Shown here: in pieces, positions 62,306 through 64,000 of the stretch
Numbering within the stretch: the stretch's first letter is position 1
How the letters are laid out: every line of letters begins with the position of its first letter
Origin: Hanleya hanleyi
Taxonomy: Eukaryota > Mollusca > Polyplacophora > Lepidopleurida > Hanleyidae
Length of the DNA stretch: 64,000 bases
Direction: 5' to 3'
Assembly: GCA_036873755.1 (NCBI GenBank)
Contig: JAVTVY010037006.1
Coordinates: 1 to 64,000, forward strand
Made by a program: the position numbers and the translations under genes
The notes under the pieces: generated by a model
The model's input: only the letters and a program-made list of their open reading frames with translations
The model's database searches: none
Told to the model about the DNA's origin: nothing

Positions 62306-62480
62306 TTCCATATGGGCTAGGGCATAGGGGTGTAAGTTTCACCCATCTGAGTGCGAATCCCCAGCGACTCTGCGCTTTCTCTACTGCTCTCCGAGTACAA
62401 ATGCGCAAATTGATATCACAGCATGGCCAGTACCCTTTATGACGAAAGCGTTGCATACATGTAAAATTCCCCAGCCCCAA

Positions 62481-62659
62481 GTGGGTGAGCAGCATGCGTT
62501 TTGTACCATGTCTGTTGCCACGAGGGGAAGATTAATTTCCTCTACATTATGGCTGTACATAGATAGTCACACATGTCCAGCCAAACATATAGTAGTTATA
62601 TAATCGCTATATGGTCGAAATAACGCTGAACGCGACGTTAAACCCTAACTCACTCACTT
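62481..62659 (+). mobile_element. SINE-like repeat, second copy
   Basis: Matches 9688-9872 along its length, ending gaacgcgacgttaaacccta then ctcactcac. Confidence 0.7.
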
Positions 62660-62949
62660 TGGACCCAGTATGGGCCACATATATACACTTTACACCCCAG
62701 ATTTACGCCCCCATTACAACCCGAACTGTGCTTTTTCCACTAATGATGAGGTCACAGTCACGTGACTTGTTTATTTGAAGTCATTGAAAGTCGCTGAAAT
62801 GCACTCAATGCCCTCAAGATCAACACCCATGGTCAAAGGTCATACAACCGTCACTCCTCACGACACCATCTCAACAATAGGCATAGATTTCACGTTTCTA
62901 TACTACTTCTATTTGCTTATATAATGAAGTTATAGTTCCTATTTTCTTC

Positions 62950-63300
62950 CAAGAAGTAAACTTACAGTTTATCTTTCGTTCACTTGTTCAAGGTTCAGTT
63001 CATCTTCTGTCCAGTTGTTCAGGACAGTTTTGTCTTTCGTTCAGTTGTGTGAGACGTATTTTGTCCATGTTTAATAAACGACTGCAAGAAAAATGGACCT
63101 GTAAGTAACACCAAACCAACTATATGAAACTTAACAACTGAACCAGAGAAAATGAAATTGTAACTTGGACAAGTGGACGAAATACAAACTGTCTTGAGCA
63201 AGTGGAAGAAATATATTAAGTGTATAACAAACTGGACGAAAGATGAAACTGAATTGATCAGCTCGACGGAAGATGAAACGGACTTGAACAAGTTGCACAT
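62950..63300. repeat. Imperfect inverted repeat of 'ctttcgttcagttgttca' phrases
   Basis: The left half repeats tctttcgttca..ttgttcaag, and the right half carries the complement (aactggacgaaagatgaaac). Each half is itself an imperfect tandem of ~30-40 bp units. Confidence 0.65.
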
Positions 63301-63322
63301 TATAGAGGGACCTGACCCGTGA

Positions 63323-63596
63323 CTTCAGCTGATCAGCTACTGGGTTCTATAATTTCACTTCCCGGCCTATTTACACTGGAGAATATTTTGAACTGGCTAC
63401 AGCTGACATATTTTCATGTAATATTTGCCAAATTATAGATTATTTTAAAACCCTTATGACACTTTCTTTGAATACTGGGGAAAATATAGTATTTTTTTAA
63501 TAAAATTATGTCAGTTACCACCAGATCAAAATACTCTCCTGTGTTAATAGATAGGGCAAAGTGAAATTATACAACCCAGTAGCTGATCAGCTGAAG
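63323..63596. mobile_element. MITE with 38-bp terminal inverted repeats (274 bp)
   Basis: CTTCAGCTGATCAGCTACTG continuing to TTTCACTT at the left is matched by its complement at the right with one mismatch in 38. The GCTGATCAGC within each terminus is itself a perfect palindrome. No clear target-site duplication is seen. Confidence 0.85.
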
Positions 63597-63776
63597 ACAA
63601 GGATTAGTGAACAGGCAGATTCTTCAGTGTTCTAGCAATAATCTACAACCCGAGCCATTGGACCAACGAGAGTAGTACAGAAAGCGTATCTTTTGTCTTG
63701 CTGACCTTTGTGCTCTGAGTGTAACACCAGGGTGCATTGTGACGTCATTCAGGGTTGTTCATTTTCTGAACGGAAA

Positions 63777-63789
63777 TGACCTTTGACCC
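63777..63789 (-). promoter_or_regulatory. DR1-like motif
   Basis: TGACCTTTGACCC on the plus strand, i.e. GGGTCAAAGGTCA on the minus, an AGGTCA-type direct repeat with one-base spacing (HNF4/RXR class). Function is not shown. Confidence 0.4.
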
Positions 63790-63888
63790 TGCGCATCGGT
63801 CAGCACATGCGCACAGGGTCAAATGTCACTTCTGGTCACGTGACCTTACCCGAATCGACGTCACGAAGGTCCCGGATATTGCACACAG

Positions 63889-63901
63889 AGGTCAAAGGTC
63901 A
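63889..63901 (+). promoter_or_regulatory. Perfect DR1 motif
   Basis: AGGTCAAAGGTCA, an exact consensus for HNF4 and RXR-heterodimer binding. It is located in repeat DNA, so it may be coincidental. Confidence 0.45.
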
Positions 63902-63975
63902 ACAGCAGTAGTATACAAAGGACCGATTGCCGCTTATTGACATGTGACCTCTGTGGAGGTCACGTGGAGGTGGGG

Positions 63976-63988
63976 AGGTCAAAGGTCA
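63976..63988 (+). promoter_or_regulatory. Perfect DR1 motif
   Basis: A second exact AGGTCAAAGGTCA, 87 bp after the first. Confidence 0.45.
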
Positions 63989-64000
63989 ATGAGTGCACTT

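Larger units (their letters stand above)
63690..63910. repeat. Foldback containing nuclear-receptor-like motifs
   Basis: Inverted blocks tgacctttg / aaaggtca and atgacctttgaccct / agggtcaaatgtca. It contains DR1-type motifs, listed separately. Confidence 0.55.

Noticed and set aside
63019..63300. 93-codon minus-strand hydrophobic frame
   Set aside because: It lies inside the inverted repeat of 'ctttcgttcagttg' phrases; the hydrophobicity comes from the T-rich repeat.

Overview
This is eukaryotic, intron-rich DNA, most likely from a bivalve mollusc and possibly a scallop. That placement is an inference from the gene sequences, from the tRNA-derived SINEs ending in a 'gcgacgttaaac' tail, and from the hairpin + (CCGT)n + tandem-monomer elements, which look molluscan. 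Two host genes can be supported. They face each other tail to tail across about 13 kb of repeat-filled intergenic DNA.

Region 1 (1-28.3 kb, plus strand): the 3' part of CNOT1, the scaffold of the CCR4-NOT deadenylase complex. I trace 20 coding exons (1375-26551). They sum to 2,886 nt, exactly 962 codons, with matching phases at every junction. They give the C-terminal 961 residues: the CNOT9-binding and DUF3819 parts, a connector, and the NOT1 C-terminal domain that docks CNOT2/CNOT3. The 5' half lies upstream of the window. A 3' UTR probably runs to the AATAAA at 28267. The introns are full of repeats: three types of hairpin-capped tandem-array elements, TTAA-flanked foldback elements (some nested), TA-flanked mariner-like MITEs and several minisatellites. 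At three exon edges the splice-site region itself has been tandemly duplicated.

Region 2 (28.3-39.6 kb): intergenic. It is almost entirely non-autonomous mobile DNA: foldback elements at 28.4-29.1, 29.7-30.3 and 37.5-38.8 kb, a 157-bp-monomer array element at 31.2-33.9 kb carrying a nested MITE, and a 164-bp tandem duplication at 35.6-35.9 kb.

Region 3 (39.6-46.1 kb, minus strand): METTL9 (DREV), a histidine N-methyltransferase. It is complete in six exons (346 aa) with a signal-anchor-like start, SAM motif I and the conserved C-terminus. Its second intron holds a degenerate ~20-bp minisatellite interrupted by a SINE.

Region 4 (46.1-64 kb): no host gene recognised. It holds a full-length tRNA-SINE, a large composite inverted/direct repeat (49.9-51.3 kb), a decayed DIRS/Ngaro-type tyrosine-recombinase retroelement on the minus strand (51.5-53.8 kb), and a 3.9-kb structure with ~1.1-kb inverted arms. 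Each arm is built from a combinatorial array of three short 'words'. Then follow ~2.3 kb of unrecognised, probably decayed DNA, a third copy of the 157-bp array element, and a cluster of foldback elements. The last of these carries three DR1-type nuclear-receptor half-site pairs.

The most notable pattern is that three array families unrelated at first sight (start, 18.5 kb, 12.4/31.2/60.1 kb) share one design. Each has a terminal hairpin whose arm recurs inverted at the far end, then a CCGT-rich tract, then ~140-161-bp tandem monomers with a faint common core. This resembles Helentron-associated non-autonomous elements (DINE-1/pearl type). All element and boundary calls come from reading the sequence by eye; no alignments or database searches were run.
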